Assembly: GCA_002428085.1 (NCBI GenBank)
Contig: DJAA01000019.1
Location: forward strand, 14,706-23,057
From: Sulfurimonas sp. UBA6014
GTDB lineage: Bacteria; Campylobacterota; Campylobacteria; Campylobacterales; Sulfurimonadaceae
Direction of reading: 5' to 3'
Length of the DNA stretch: 8,352 nucleotides
Shown here: in pieces, positions 1 to 6,109 of the stretch
Position numbering within the stretch: position 1 is the stretch's first letter
Layout: each line of letters opens with the position of its first letter
The notes under the pieces: model-generated
Database searches by the model: none
The model's input: only the letters and a program-made list of their open reading frames with translations
Told to the model about the DNA's origin: nothing
Program-made: the position numbers and the translations under genes

Positions 1-125
1 GCTTTGCGAAAAGCACTTCGCTTGTTTTCGTAGCTTCATGAGGTTGTAGCTGCTTGTGTCTGGGCCACTAAAGCGGACGTGTTCGTTTTAGTGTGTAACA
101 TCAATAATAACTAGGAAACAACAAT
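1..125. other. Upstream non-coding or gene-end sequence, no gene assignable
   Basis: All three plus-strand frames entering from the left edge close quickly (TAG 31-33, TGA 39-41, TAG 47-49). The 10 to 15 residues they encode match no family I recognise, so the tail of an upstream gene is possible but cannot be named. One minus-strand frame is open from about base 90 to the left edge, but it has no convincing start or ribosome binding site. The stretch is richer in G+C and in inverted repeats than the genes that follow, and it ends in the ribosome binding site of truD (AGGA at 113-116). Confidence 0.5.
66..93 (+). other. Strong 12-bp hairpin upstream of truD
   Basis: Bases 66-77 pair with 82-93 around the loop CGTG. 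The outer seven pairs (CACTAAA with TTTAGTG) are perfect Watson-Crick pairs and the inner five include two G-T wobbles. No T-run follows the stem, so it is not a standard intrinsic terminator. It may end an upstream transcript with help from other factors, or be an RNA stem in the truD leader. The structure was read by eye and no folding energy was calculated. Confidence 0.5.
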
Positions 126-1199
126 ATGGATAGATTTTATTCGCTAGGTCACTCAAGTATAGAGTTTCATTTTAAGCAAAGCCCGCGAGATTTTGTGGTC
201 GAAGAGATACCTTTGTATGAATTTTCAGGCGAAGGGGAGCATCTTGTCCTTTTAGTGAGAAAAAAAAATATGTCAACACTTGAGCTTGTGAGTGTTTTGG
301 CAAAATATTTAGGGATTCAAAATAAAGAGATTGGGTATGCGGGGCTTAAAGACAAACATGCCATGACAAAGCAGTATATTTCTATCCATAAGAAGTATGA
401 AGAGGCGCTTGAGAGATTTGAACATCCCGATGTAAAGATAGTTTCAAAAACCTATCATGACAATAAAATTAAAATCGGGCATCTTCAGGGGAACAGATTT
501 TACATAAAAGTGAAAAAAGTTACTCCAACTGCTGCAAAGAAAATAGACGAAGCATTGAAAAATATTGCTGATTTTGGAATGCCAAACTATTTTGGGTATC
601 AGCGTTTTGGAAATGATGGAGACAACCATTTTGATGGAGAAAAAATCGCAAAAGGTGAGAAAAAAGAGCGTAATCCTAAGATACGAAAATTGCTTATCAG
701 TGCCTATCAGAGCCACTTGTTTAATTTATGGCTCAGTAGAAGGCTTGAGATCAATACCCTTGTGCAAAATTTTACAATCGAAGAGTTAGAGTCGATTTTA
801 AATTTGCCAAACGATGAAGTAGCAAAACTTAAGCTACAAAAACACCCTTTTAAAATGATAAGTGGTGACATTATGGAACACTATCCATATGGCAGGCTTT
901 TTGATTTTGATGGCGCAGAAGAGGATTCTCAGAGATTTTTAGAGCGTCAAATTTCTGTTACAGGTTTGCTCAGCGGGACAAAAGTTAAAGTCGCCTCAGG
1001 TATAGCAGGGACTATTGAAAAAGATTTTTTTCAAGAGATAAATGCGGAAGGTGCCAGAAGATACGCTTGGGTTTATCCAACCCAAATCGAGGGGCGATAC
1101 AACTCGATGGAGGCTCAGTATGAGATGAATTTCACACTTCCCAAAGGCTCTTACGCAACTGTGCTCATAGAAGAGATAGCAAAAAGAAAAATACAATAA
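126..1199 (+). CDS. truD: tRNA pseudouridine(13) synthase TruD
   Basis: Converts uridine-13 in the D-arm of tRNA (tRNA-Glu in E. coli) to pseudouridine, in the cytoplasm. The 357 residues match the usual TruD length of about 350. The family motif GLKDKHAMTKQ spans residues 73-83, with Asp76 as the catalytic nucleophile. The second signature, NYFGYQRFG, lies at 154-162, and the third, AYQSHLFN, at 193-200. Between roughly 200 and 310 lies the variable TRUD insertion domain. The C-terminal segment PKGSYATVLIEE is also typical. The ATG start is preceded by AGGA (113-116) with a nine-base spacer. It is the first gene of a plus-strand cluster; the psd start lies 14 bases beyond its stop. TruD is a housekeeping enzyme and nothing looks truncated or unusual. 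Confidence 0.95.
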   Translation: MDRFYSLGHSSIEFHFKQSPRDFVVEEIPLYEFSGEGEHLVLLVRKKNMSTLELVSVLAKYLGIQNKEIGYAGLKDKHAMTKQYISIHKKYEEALERFEHPDVKIVSKTYHDNKIKIGHLQGNRFYIKVKKVTPTAAKKIDEALKNIADFGMPNYFGYQRFGNDGDNHFDGEKIAKGEKKERNPKIRKLLISAYQSHLFNLWLSRRLEINTLVQNFTIEELESILNLPNDEVAKLKLQKHPFKMISGDIMEHYPYGRLFDFDGAEEDSQRFLERQISVTGLLSGTKVKVASGIAGTIEKDFFQEINAEGARRYAWVYPTQIEGRYNSMEAQYEMNFTLPKGSYATVLIEEIAKRKIQ

Positions 1200-1213
1200 A
1201 CTTGGAGTATAAA

Positions 1214-2038
1214 ATGAATAAACATATAACATCGCTTATCTCGCAAAATTTTGGAAAATTTGCCTCAAAAGAGTTTCCAAAATCGATTCAAAAAATCATC
1301 AACAGTGGGTATGTAAACCTTATGGGGCTAAATATGTCTGAGTTTCACCCCTCAAGCACTTATCGTAGTCTCAATGCTCTTTTTACAAGAAAGTTAAAGC
1401 AAGAGAGAGTCTATTCACTTGATGGGGATGATTTTATCGCTCCATGTGACTCTCTTATCACCGAGTGCGGCAATCTTGAAGAAGAGTATGCTTTGCAAAT
1501 AAAAGGGATGCGATACAAAAGTGATGCAGTTCTAGGTGAGAATTTTTCTCAAGAGGAAAAAAATAGAGTCCATGAAGGTACTTTTATCAATTTTTATCTC
1601 TCTCCAAAAGATTACCATCGTTACCATATGCCCACAAATGTAAAAGTTTTGAAAGCTGTTCATATTCCAGGAAAATTTTATCCTGTCAATATCCCTTCAC
1701 TTAAAAAGCGTTTTCATCTCTTTGCAGAAAATGAAAGAGTTGTTCTTATGTGTGAGACAACCTCAAAACAAAGATTTTTTATCATTCTTGTCAGTGCTTT
1801 AAATGTTGGCGTCATGCAAGTCTCTTTTGAGCCAAAAATACAAACCAATGCGGATGTAGAGCACGAACAAGTATACGCATTTGAAAATTTATATCTCAAT
1901 AAAGGGGACGATTTTGGTTGTTTTGAGATGGGCTCTACCATCGTTATCCTTGCTCAAAAAGGGATGCTTGAATTGAGGATGAAAGCTGGCGACAAAGTTG
2001 CTTTTGGACAAACGGTAGCAACACTCAACAATGGCTAA
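1214..2038 (+). CDS. psd: Phosphatidylserine decarboxylase proenzyme
   Basis: Decarboxylates phosphatidylserine to phosphatidylethanolamine at the inner face of the cytoplasmic membrane. The 274-residue proenzyme self-cleaves to make a pyruvoyl cofactor. The cleavage motif is MGST at residues 239-242: cutting between Gly240 and Ser241 would leave a 34-residue alpha chain starting with pyruvoyl-Ser241. The other catalytic residues are in place: Asp79 in APCDS and His138 in DYHRYHMP (131-140), matching Asp90 and His147 of the E. coli enzyme. An upstream in-frame TTG at 1202 would add four residues, but GGAG at 1204-1207 is an ideal ribosome binding site for ATG 1214, so I use the ATG. It lies 14 bases after truD and overlaps the next gene by eight bases. 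The partner synthase gene pssA is not in the window. Confidence 0.95.
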   Translation: MNKHITSLISQNFGKFASKEFPKSIQKIINSGYVNLMGLNMSEFHPSSTYRSLNALFTRKLKQERVYSLDGDDFIAPCDSLITECGNLEEEYALQIKGMRYKSDAVLGENFSQEEKNRVHEGTFINFYLSPKDYHRYHMPTNVKVLKAVHIPGKFYPVNIPSLKKRFHLFAENERVVLMCETTSKQRFFIILVSALNVGVMQVSFEPKIQTNADVEHEQVYAFENLYLNKGDDFGCFEMGSTIVILAQKGMLELRMKAGDKVAFGQTVATLNNG

Positions 2039-2810
2039 AACACTTGCGCAAAAAGAAGAATTTGTTGCACAACTCTTTTGTGAGAGAGAACTCTTTGAGC
2101 TAGAAGTTTTAGGAATTTCGTGTGAAGCAGATTTTATAGAAGTCATGGAACTTATCGCTACCATCATTGTGAGAGAAAAATTAAAAAAAGAGCTCAACTT
2201 TTTATATTTAGAGCGTTTTGATGACTTTAAATTAGGGACAATTACAAAAGCTATATTTAACCAAATAGCAAATGAATGGGTCAGTTTTGCAACGCAAACA
2301 TTAAGATATTCCAAAGATGATGCTTTAAAACAGATGCAGGAGAAACAAAAAACACAATTTATTTACTCTTTGGCATTGGATTATTTTCAAGATGTTAAAA
2401 AATATATTTTTGAAGAAATCGCAGATACTTTTTTGGAGTTAGTCGATACACTCCCTGATACTAAAAATCATAATAAAATCGTTTTAGATGTTTTGCAAAG
2501 TGCTTTGATACTTCATAGTCATGGGGTGGCGATTCAGAGTTTTGAGCAGTTATGGATGAAAGTTCGCTCGGCAAATCAAATCAAAAGTACACATATTGCA
2601 AAGTTGCAGATTCTCATGGCAGAGGCACTTAATGAGCTTGCTAAAGATAATTTAGAGGATGTTTTAAGAGAAAAATATGTAGGAATTTTGAAAAAAAACG
2701 AGTTAGAGTCTATAAAATTAAGCGAACAAAGTCTTGATTACTTCGATATTGCACTCAAAAGACTCAAAGAGACGATGGTGCAATCGATGATGAAAATGGA
2801 CGCTGTTTAA
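2031..2810 (+). CDS. Uncharacterised all-helical 259-residue protein coupled to psd
   Basis: I do not recognise this protein. It is rich in Leu, Glu, Lys and Ile, and has only one proline (in LPDT) and about four glycines, so it should be almost entirely alpha-helical. No signal peptide, membrane span, cysteine cluster or nucleotide-binding motif is visible, and it is probably cytoplasmic. Charged heptad-like stretches near residues 35-65 and 190-250 could form helical bundles or short coiled coils. The ATG overlaps the psd stop by eight bases (ATGGCTAA) and no clear ribosome binding site precedes it, so translation is probably coupled to psd. Its stop lies inside the left arm of the terminator at 2809-2834. 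Co-transcription with psd does not prove a role in phospholipid synthesis. That it is a real gene is well supported by length, context and base composition. Confidence 0.85.
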   Translation: MAKTLAQKEEFVAQLFCERELFELEVLGISCEADFIEVMELIATIIVREKLKKELNFLYLERFDDFKLGTITKAIFNQIANEWVSFATQTLRYSKDDALKQMQEKQKTQFIYSLALDYFQDVKKYIFEEIADTFLELVDTLPDTKNHNKIVLDVLQSALILHSHGVAIQSFEQLWMKVRSANQIKSTHIAKLQILMAEALNELAKDNLEDVLREKYVGILKKNELESIKLSEQSLDYFDIALKRLKETMVQSMMKMDAV

Positions 2811-2834
2811 AAAACTCTAACACTAGAGTTTTTT
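2809..2834. terminator. Bidirectional intrinsic terminator shared by convergent genes
   Basis: Bases 2809-2819 (A5 then ACTCTA) pair perfectly with 2824-2834 (TAGAGT then T5) around the loop ACAC, giving an 11-bp stem with a T-run on either strand. It therefore fits intrinsic termination in both directions. It is unusually compact: the TAA of the plus-strand gene (2808-2810) runs into the left arm, and the minus-strand gene's TAG (2825-2823) and last codons lie in the loop and right arm. Confidence 0.88.
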
Positions 2835-3422
2835 GACTGTAAGTTTACAAAATAATTTTGTATCTTTTTCAAAAATTTCAAGTTTGGTATCTAAGCCAAA
2901 TTTTTGTCTTTTGATACTTCCTTGAACAGAGTGCAAAACATGAAAAAATTTCTGAAACATGGGTGTAACCATGTAGTCAAGATTCCCTTTTTGAAAGAAA
3001 GAAGCCAAAGCATCCACCGCACAATAGTAGACAGTTTTGTTGATTGAGCGTTGGATGAGATAGTCATGCATCAAATGAATATTACTTTCCAAAACGGTTC
3101 TCTCTTCATCTTTTAAGAGGAGATTTTCACGAGCTCTTTTTATGTCATGGAGTATCTCATCTTCAATTTGATGATTTTGAGACTCCATTAAGTGTTCTAT
3201 TTTTGGGCAATATTTTTTCAGTTCGCTCAAGAGCTCATCGGCAGTAAGTCTTGAAGCATCTGCTTCATAGGTATAAGTTTTTTCTTCAAAATAGTCGTGG
3301 TCAACAGCTTTTAAAAGTTGCACAACGATATTAAGATAAGCAAACTTATCCTCTTTGTTATTGTCAAAATCTATCCCCTTATAAGAAATAATCGGTTTTG
3401 GACCAACATACTTCAGTTTCAT
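2823..3422 (-). CDS. Uncharacterised 199-residue protein downstream of ychF
   Basis: I cannot assign a function. The N-terminus has a hydrophobic/aromatic segment (YVGPKPIISYKGIDFD, residues 5-20). It is followed by a probable helix (about 27-42), a highly charged helical middle (about 60-115), an aromatic-rich part (121-155) and a Lys/Phe-rich strand-like tail. No signal peptide, membrane span or catalytic motif stands out, so it is probably cytoplasmic. The frame extends 23 codons upstream into ychF, but I place the start at ATG 3422 because AAGGGG (3434-3429) sits six bases before it and the extension reads as low-complexity filler. It begins 34 bases after the ychF stop on the same strand, so the two are probably one transcript ending at the 2809-2834 terminator. 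My impression is that similar proteins occur in other Campylobacterota, but I cannot check that here. Confidence 0.85.
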   Translation of the reverse strand: MKLKYVGPKPIISYKGIDFDNNKEDKFAYLNIVVQLLKAVDHDYFEEKTYTYEADASRLTADELLSELKKYCPKIEHLMESQNHQIEDEILHDIKRARENLLLKDEERTVLESNIHLMHDYLIQRSINKTVYYCAVDALASFFQKGNLDYMVTPMFQKFFHVLHSVQGSIKRQKFGLDTKLEIFEKDTKLFCKLTVKKL

Positions 3423-3456
3423 ACTCAACCCCTTTTTTTTTGATATAAATTTTGTT

Positions 3457-4557
3457 TTAAACGTTAAATCTAAAGTGCATGATATCACCATCTTGCACGA
3501 TATACTCTTTTCCTTCGAGTCTCATTTTTCCAGCTTCTTTTGCTTTTGCTTCACCACCTAGCGTGATAAAATCGTTATAGGCGATAACTTCTGCGCGGAT
3601 AAAACCTTTTTCAAAGTCATTGTGGATGACAGCCGCGGCTTTTGGTGCGGTGGTATTTTTACGAATCGTCCAAGCACGAACCTCTTTGACCCCTGCTGTA
3701 AAGTAGCTCATGAGTCCAAGTTTATCAAAACCTTTATGGATGATTTGCTCTAATCCTGATTCGGTTACTCCAAGGTCTCTTAAAAACTCTTGCGCTTCTT
3801 CCTCTTCAAGACCGATGAGCTCTTCTTCGATTTTCGCACAAAGCTTTATGATTTCACAGTTGCTTTTTTTGGCATGCGCACGGAGTCTTACAACATAATC
3901 GTTATCTTCAAGAAGTCCCTCTTCATCGACATTAGCACCATACATAATCTCTTTATTTGTTAGAAATCTTACTTCGTTGTTGAGTTGCGCATACTCTTCA
4001 GTATCTACTTTTGCGTAGTTGCGAGCGAGATTTCCATCGGCTAAAAATTCTAAAACTTCTTCAGCGATAACCAAAACAGCTGTAGCATTTTTATCAAATT
4101 TGGACTGTTTTTTGAGTCTCTCAATTCTGTTTTGTAAAACTTCAATATCTGCCAAAATAAGCTCACCTTCGATAATATCGACATCTCGTAAAGGGTCAAT
4201 ATTTCCCTCATTGTGAATAATATTTTCATCATCAAAACAACGAACTATTTGCAAAATTACCTCAGTTTCACGAATGGTAGAGAGGAACTTATTTCCCAAG
4301 CCTTCGCCCTTTGAAGCCCCTTTTACCAAACCTGCAATATCTACAAAGTCAACCACTGAATACTGAATGCGTTCAGGATGAACGATTTTTGCAAGTTCAA
4401 AGAGTCGTTTATCTGGAACTGGAACAACGGCTTTATTTGGTTCGATGGTACAAAAAGGGTAGTTTGCAGCTTCCGCATTTTGTGCTTTTGTGAGTGCGTT
4501 AAAAGTTGTTGATTTACCTACGTTTGGAAGTCCCACTAGTCCGATACTTAATCCCAT
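3457..4557 (-). CDS. ychF: Ribosome-binding ATPase YchF (OLA1/Obg-related family)
   Basis: A universally conserved TRAFAC-class P-loop protein that binds ribosomes, hydrolyses ATP in preference to GTP, and is linked to stress and redox responses. The 366 residues match E. coli YchF (363). The G1 P-loop is GLPNVGKS (9-16) and G3 is DIAGLVKGAS (73-82). The G4 position is NVDE (209-212), the family's NxxE that replaces NKxD and explains the ATP preference. His115 in IIH corresponds to the catalytic His114 of E. coli. A coiled-coil-like helical arm falls near 130-200, and the C-terminal TGS domain covers about 283-366. An in-frame ATG 36 bases upstream exists, but AAAGGG (4568-4563) five bases before ATG 4557 and the family's conserved MGLSIGLVGLPN beginning favour 4557. 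The gene is divergent from gatB. Confidence 0.97.
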   Translation of the reverse strand: MGLSIGLVGLPNVGKSTTFNALTKAQNAEAANYPFCTIEPNKAVVPVPDKRLFELAKIVHPERIQYSVVDFVDIAGLVKGASKGEGLGNKFLSTIRETEVILQIVRCFDDENIIHNEGNIDPLRDVDIIEGELILADIEVLQNRIERLKKQSKFDKNATAVLVIAEEVLEFLADGNLARNYAKVDTEEYAQLNNEVRFLTNKEIMYGANVDEEGLLEDNDYVVRLRAHAKKSNCEIIKLCAKIEEELIGLEEEEAQEFLRDLGVTESGLEQIIHKGFDKLGLMSYFTAGVKEVRAWTIRKNTTAPKAAAVIHNDFEKGFIRAEVIAYNDFITLGGEAKAKEAGKMRLEGKEYIVQDGDIMHFRFNV

Positions 4558-4684
4558 TTTGACCCTTTGTTTACTTATAAAATAATCCCACAAGTCTAAC
4601 TAAAAAATCCTTAACTCTTTTATCAGATATAAAAGATTATTTTGATAGTATGAAGTTATCATTTTTAAAAATTTAAGGAATCTT
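4558..4684. promoter_or_regulatory. Divergent promoter region between ychF and gatB
   Basis: These 127 very AT-rich bases must hold promoters in both directions. For gatB, TAGTAT (4646-4651) is a plausible -10 box that would give a leader of about 27 bases with ribosome binding site AAGGAA (4675-4680). For ychF, GATTAT (minus strand, 4587-4582) is a weak -10 candidate. I see no convincing -35 boxes, which fits Campylobacterota, where -35 elements are poorly conserved. A 12-base palindrome, ATTTTTAAAAAT, lies at 4661-4672. The region as a promoter zone is near certain from gene layout; the individual boxes are guesses. Confidence 0.6.
4643..4661. promoter_or_regulatory. Possible operator dyad TGATA-N9-TATCA
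   Basis: TGATA at 4643-4647 and TATCA at 4657-4661 form a perfect inverted repeat with a nine-base spacer. It spans the candidate gatB -10 box (4646-4651), a place where a bound dimeric regulator would block transcription. A third copy of the half-site, TATCA, lies at 4621-4625. The arms are only five bases long in AT-rich DNA, so chance is a serious alternative, and I cannot name a regulator. Confidence 0.25.
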
Positions 4685-6109
4685 ATGTTTGAAGTCGTAA
4701 TCGGGCTTGAAGTTCATGTCCAACTCAATACAAAAACCAAACTATTTTGCTCGTGTCCTACGAGTTTTAACCATGCACAAAATACAAACACTTGTCCAAC
4801 TTGTTTAGCACTTCCTGGAGCTTTGCCTGTTTTTAACAAAGAGGTGCTCCATAAGTCCATCATGCTTGGAACTGCCATCAATGCGACGATCAATCAAACA
4901 TCCTATTTTGATAGAAAGTCCTATTTTTATCCAGATAGTCCATCAGCATATCAGATTACGCAACTGTATACTCCCGTTGTCGAACATGGAACTTTAAAAA
5001 TAGACTTTGAAGATGGCACGCACAAGATTATCCGTATAAACCGTGCCCATATCGAAGCAGATGCAGGGAAAAATATCCATGAGGGCGATATCTCAAAAGT
5101 TGATCTCAACCGTGCAGGAACACCTCTTTTGGAGATAGTCTCAGAGCCTGATTTGAGCAACGGTGAAGAGGTTGTTCTTTACCTTAAAAAACTCCACTCC
5201 ATTATCCGTTACCTTGATATCGGCGATGCAAATATGCAAGAGGGCTCTTTTCGTGTTGATGTCAATGTCTCTATCCGTCCAAAAGGGGATAAAAAACTCT
5301 ATACTCGCGTTGAGATAAAAAATATTAACTCTTTCAAATTTATCCAAAGAGCAATAGAACTTGAAGTTGCCCGCCAGAGTGAAGCGTGGGAAGATGGAAT
5401 CTATGCACAAGAGATAGTCCAAGAGACGCGACTTTTTGACCAAACAAAACAAGAGACGCGCTCCATGCGTGGCAAAGAAGAGGCGGCAGATTACCGTTAT
5501 TTTCCCGAGCCTGATCTTTTAAAAGTCACCATCAGTGATGCCATGTTAGAAAAATATAGCCATATTCCAGAACTTCCAGATGAAAAAATGGCAAGGTTTG
5601 CTCAAGCGTACGGATTGAACGATTACAGTGCAAGCATTGTAACTTCCTCACTTGAGATGGCTCATTTTTTTGAGAACATGATGGCATGTGGAATAACTGC
5701 TAAAAATGCCCTTACATGGCTTACTACTGAACTTCAAGGTCGCCTTAAAGGTGAGATAAACATTACAAATTCTCCTGTAAGTGCTCAAAAACTTGGATTT
5801 TTAGTTAAACGGATAGAGGATGGTACCATCAGTGGAAAAGCTGCCAAAGAGGTGCTTGACTATTTGATGGAGAAAGAGGAGGATGTTGACTGTGCAATAG
5901 CGACACTCGGACTCCAACAAGTGAGCGATACTGGAGCTATTGAAGCTATTTGTGATGCTGTAATTGCTGCAAATGGTGAGAAGGCGCAGGAGTATAGAAG
6001 TGGGAAAGAGAAGCTCTTTGGCTTCTTTGTTGGTCAAGTCATGAAAGAGAGTAAAGGGAGTGCAAACCCCCAAACTGTCAATGAGTTGTTGAAAGCTAAG
6101 TTGGGATAA
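4685..6109 (+). CDS. gatB: Asp-tRNA(Asn)/Glu-tRNA(Gln) amidotransferase subunit B
   Basis: GatB is the kinase and tRNA-binding subunit of GatCAB, which amidates misacylated Glu-tRNA(Gln) and/or Asp-tRNA(Asn) in organisms lacking GlnRS and/or AsnRS. The 474 residues are full length. The N-terminal signature GLEVHVQLNTKTKLFC carries Glu9 and His11 of the active site. Cys22, Cys24, Cys37 and Cys40 (CxC...CxxC) form the zinc site seen in many GatB proteins. YFYPDSPSAYQIT (80-92), AHIEADAGK (121-129) and LLEIVSEPD (148-156) are family blocks. The usual EED of the second block reads EAD here, keeping Glu124. QETRLFD and DYRYFPEPD follow, and the YqeY-like C-terminal domain ends in the typical GQVMKESKGSANPQTVNELL. 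The ATG has AAGGAA five bases upstream. gatA and gatC are not adjacent, and the channel gene that follows overlaps by one base. Confidence 0.97.
   Translation: MFEVVIGLEVHVQLNTKTKLFCSCPTSFNHAQNTNTCPTCLALPGALPVFNKEVLHKSIMLGTAINATINQTSYFDRKSYFYPDSPSAYQITQLYTPVVEHGTLKIDFEDGTHKIIRINRAHIEADAGKNIHEGDISKVDLNRAGTPLLEIVSEPDLSNGEEVVLYLKKLHSIIRYLDIGDANMQEGSFRVDVNVSIRPKGDKKLYTRVEIKNINSFKFIQRAIELEVARQSEAWEDGIYAQEIVQETRLFDQTKQETRSMRGKEEAADYRYFPEPDLLKVTISDAMLEKYSHIPELPDEKMARFAQAYGLNDYSASIVTSSLEMAHFFENMMACGITAKNALTWLTTELQGRLKGEINITNSPVSAQKLGFLVKRIEDGTISGKAAKEVLDYLMEKEEDVDCAIATLGLQQVSDTGAIEAICDAVIAANGEKAQEYRSGKEKLFGFFVGQVMKESKGSANPQTVNELLKAKLG

Noticed and set aside
1..39. Short minus-strand frame from ATG 39 running off the left edge
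   Set aside because: Only 13 codons are visible, without a ribosome binding site or recognisable sequence.
105..110. TAATAA as a -10 promoter box for truD
   Set aside because: A start about seven bases downstream would fall beyond the AGGA ribosome binding site, so the transcript would lack it.
444..716. Open frame on the minus strand opposite truD, with similar shadow frames opposite psd, gatB and the channel
   Set aside because: They lie entirely or mostly antisense to well-identified genes, have no ribosome binding site, and their residues look like reverse readings of the real genes.
1202..1213. TTG at 1202 as an earlier start for psd
   Set aside because: It overlaps GGAG, which is ideally placed as ribosome binding site for ATG 1214; the added four residues have no family support.
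3433..3441. Nine-T homopolymer (A9 on the coding strand) as a phase-variable tract
   Set aside because: It lies upstream of the ribosome binding site, outside coding sequence; slippage would not change a frame or the spacing between that site and the ATG.
3423..3491. Upstream extension of the 199-residue minus-strand protein to ATG 3491
   Set aside because: It would overlap the end of ychF and encodes a Lys-rich filler stretch; AAGGGG six bases before ATG 3422 marks the better start.
4558..4593. Upstream extension of YchF by 12 residues
   Set aside because: The family begins at MG-xxxGLVGLPNVGKS, and AAAGGG lies just before ATG 4557, inside the would-be extension.
5420..5460. Direct repeat CAAGAGACGCG at 5420-5430 and 5450-5460
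   Set aside because: Both copies are in frame in gatB and encode Gln-Glu-Thr-Arg in a conserved block; this is a short coding coincidence rather than a repeat element.
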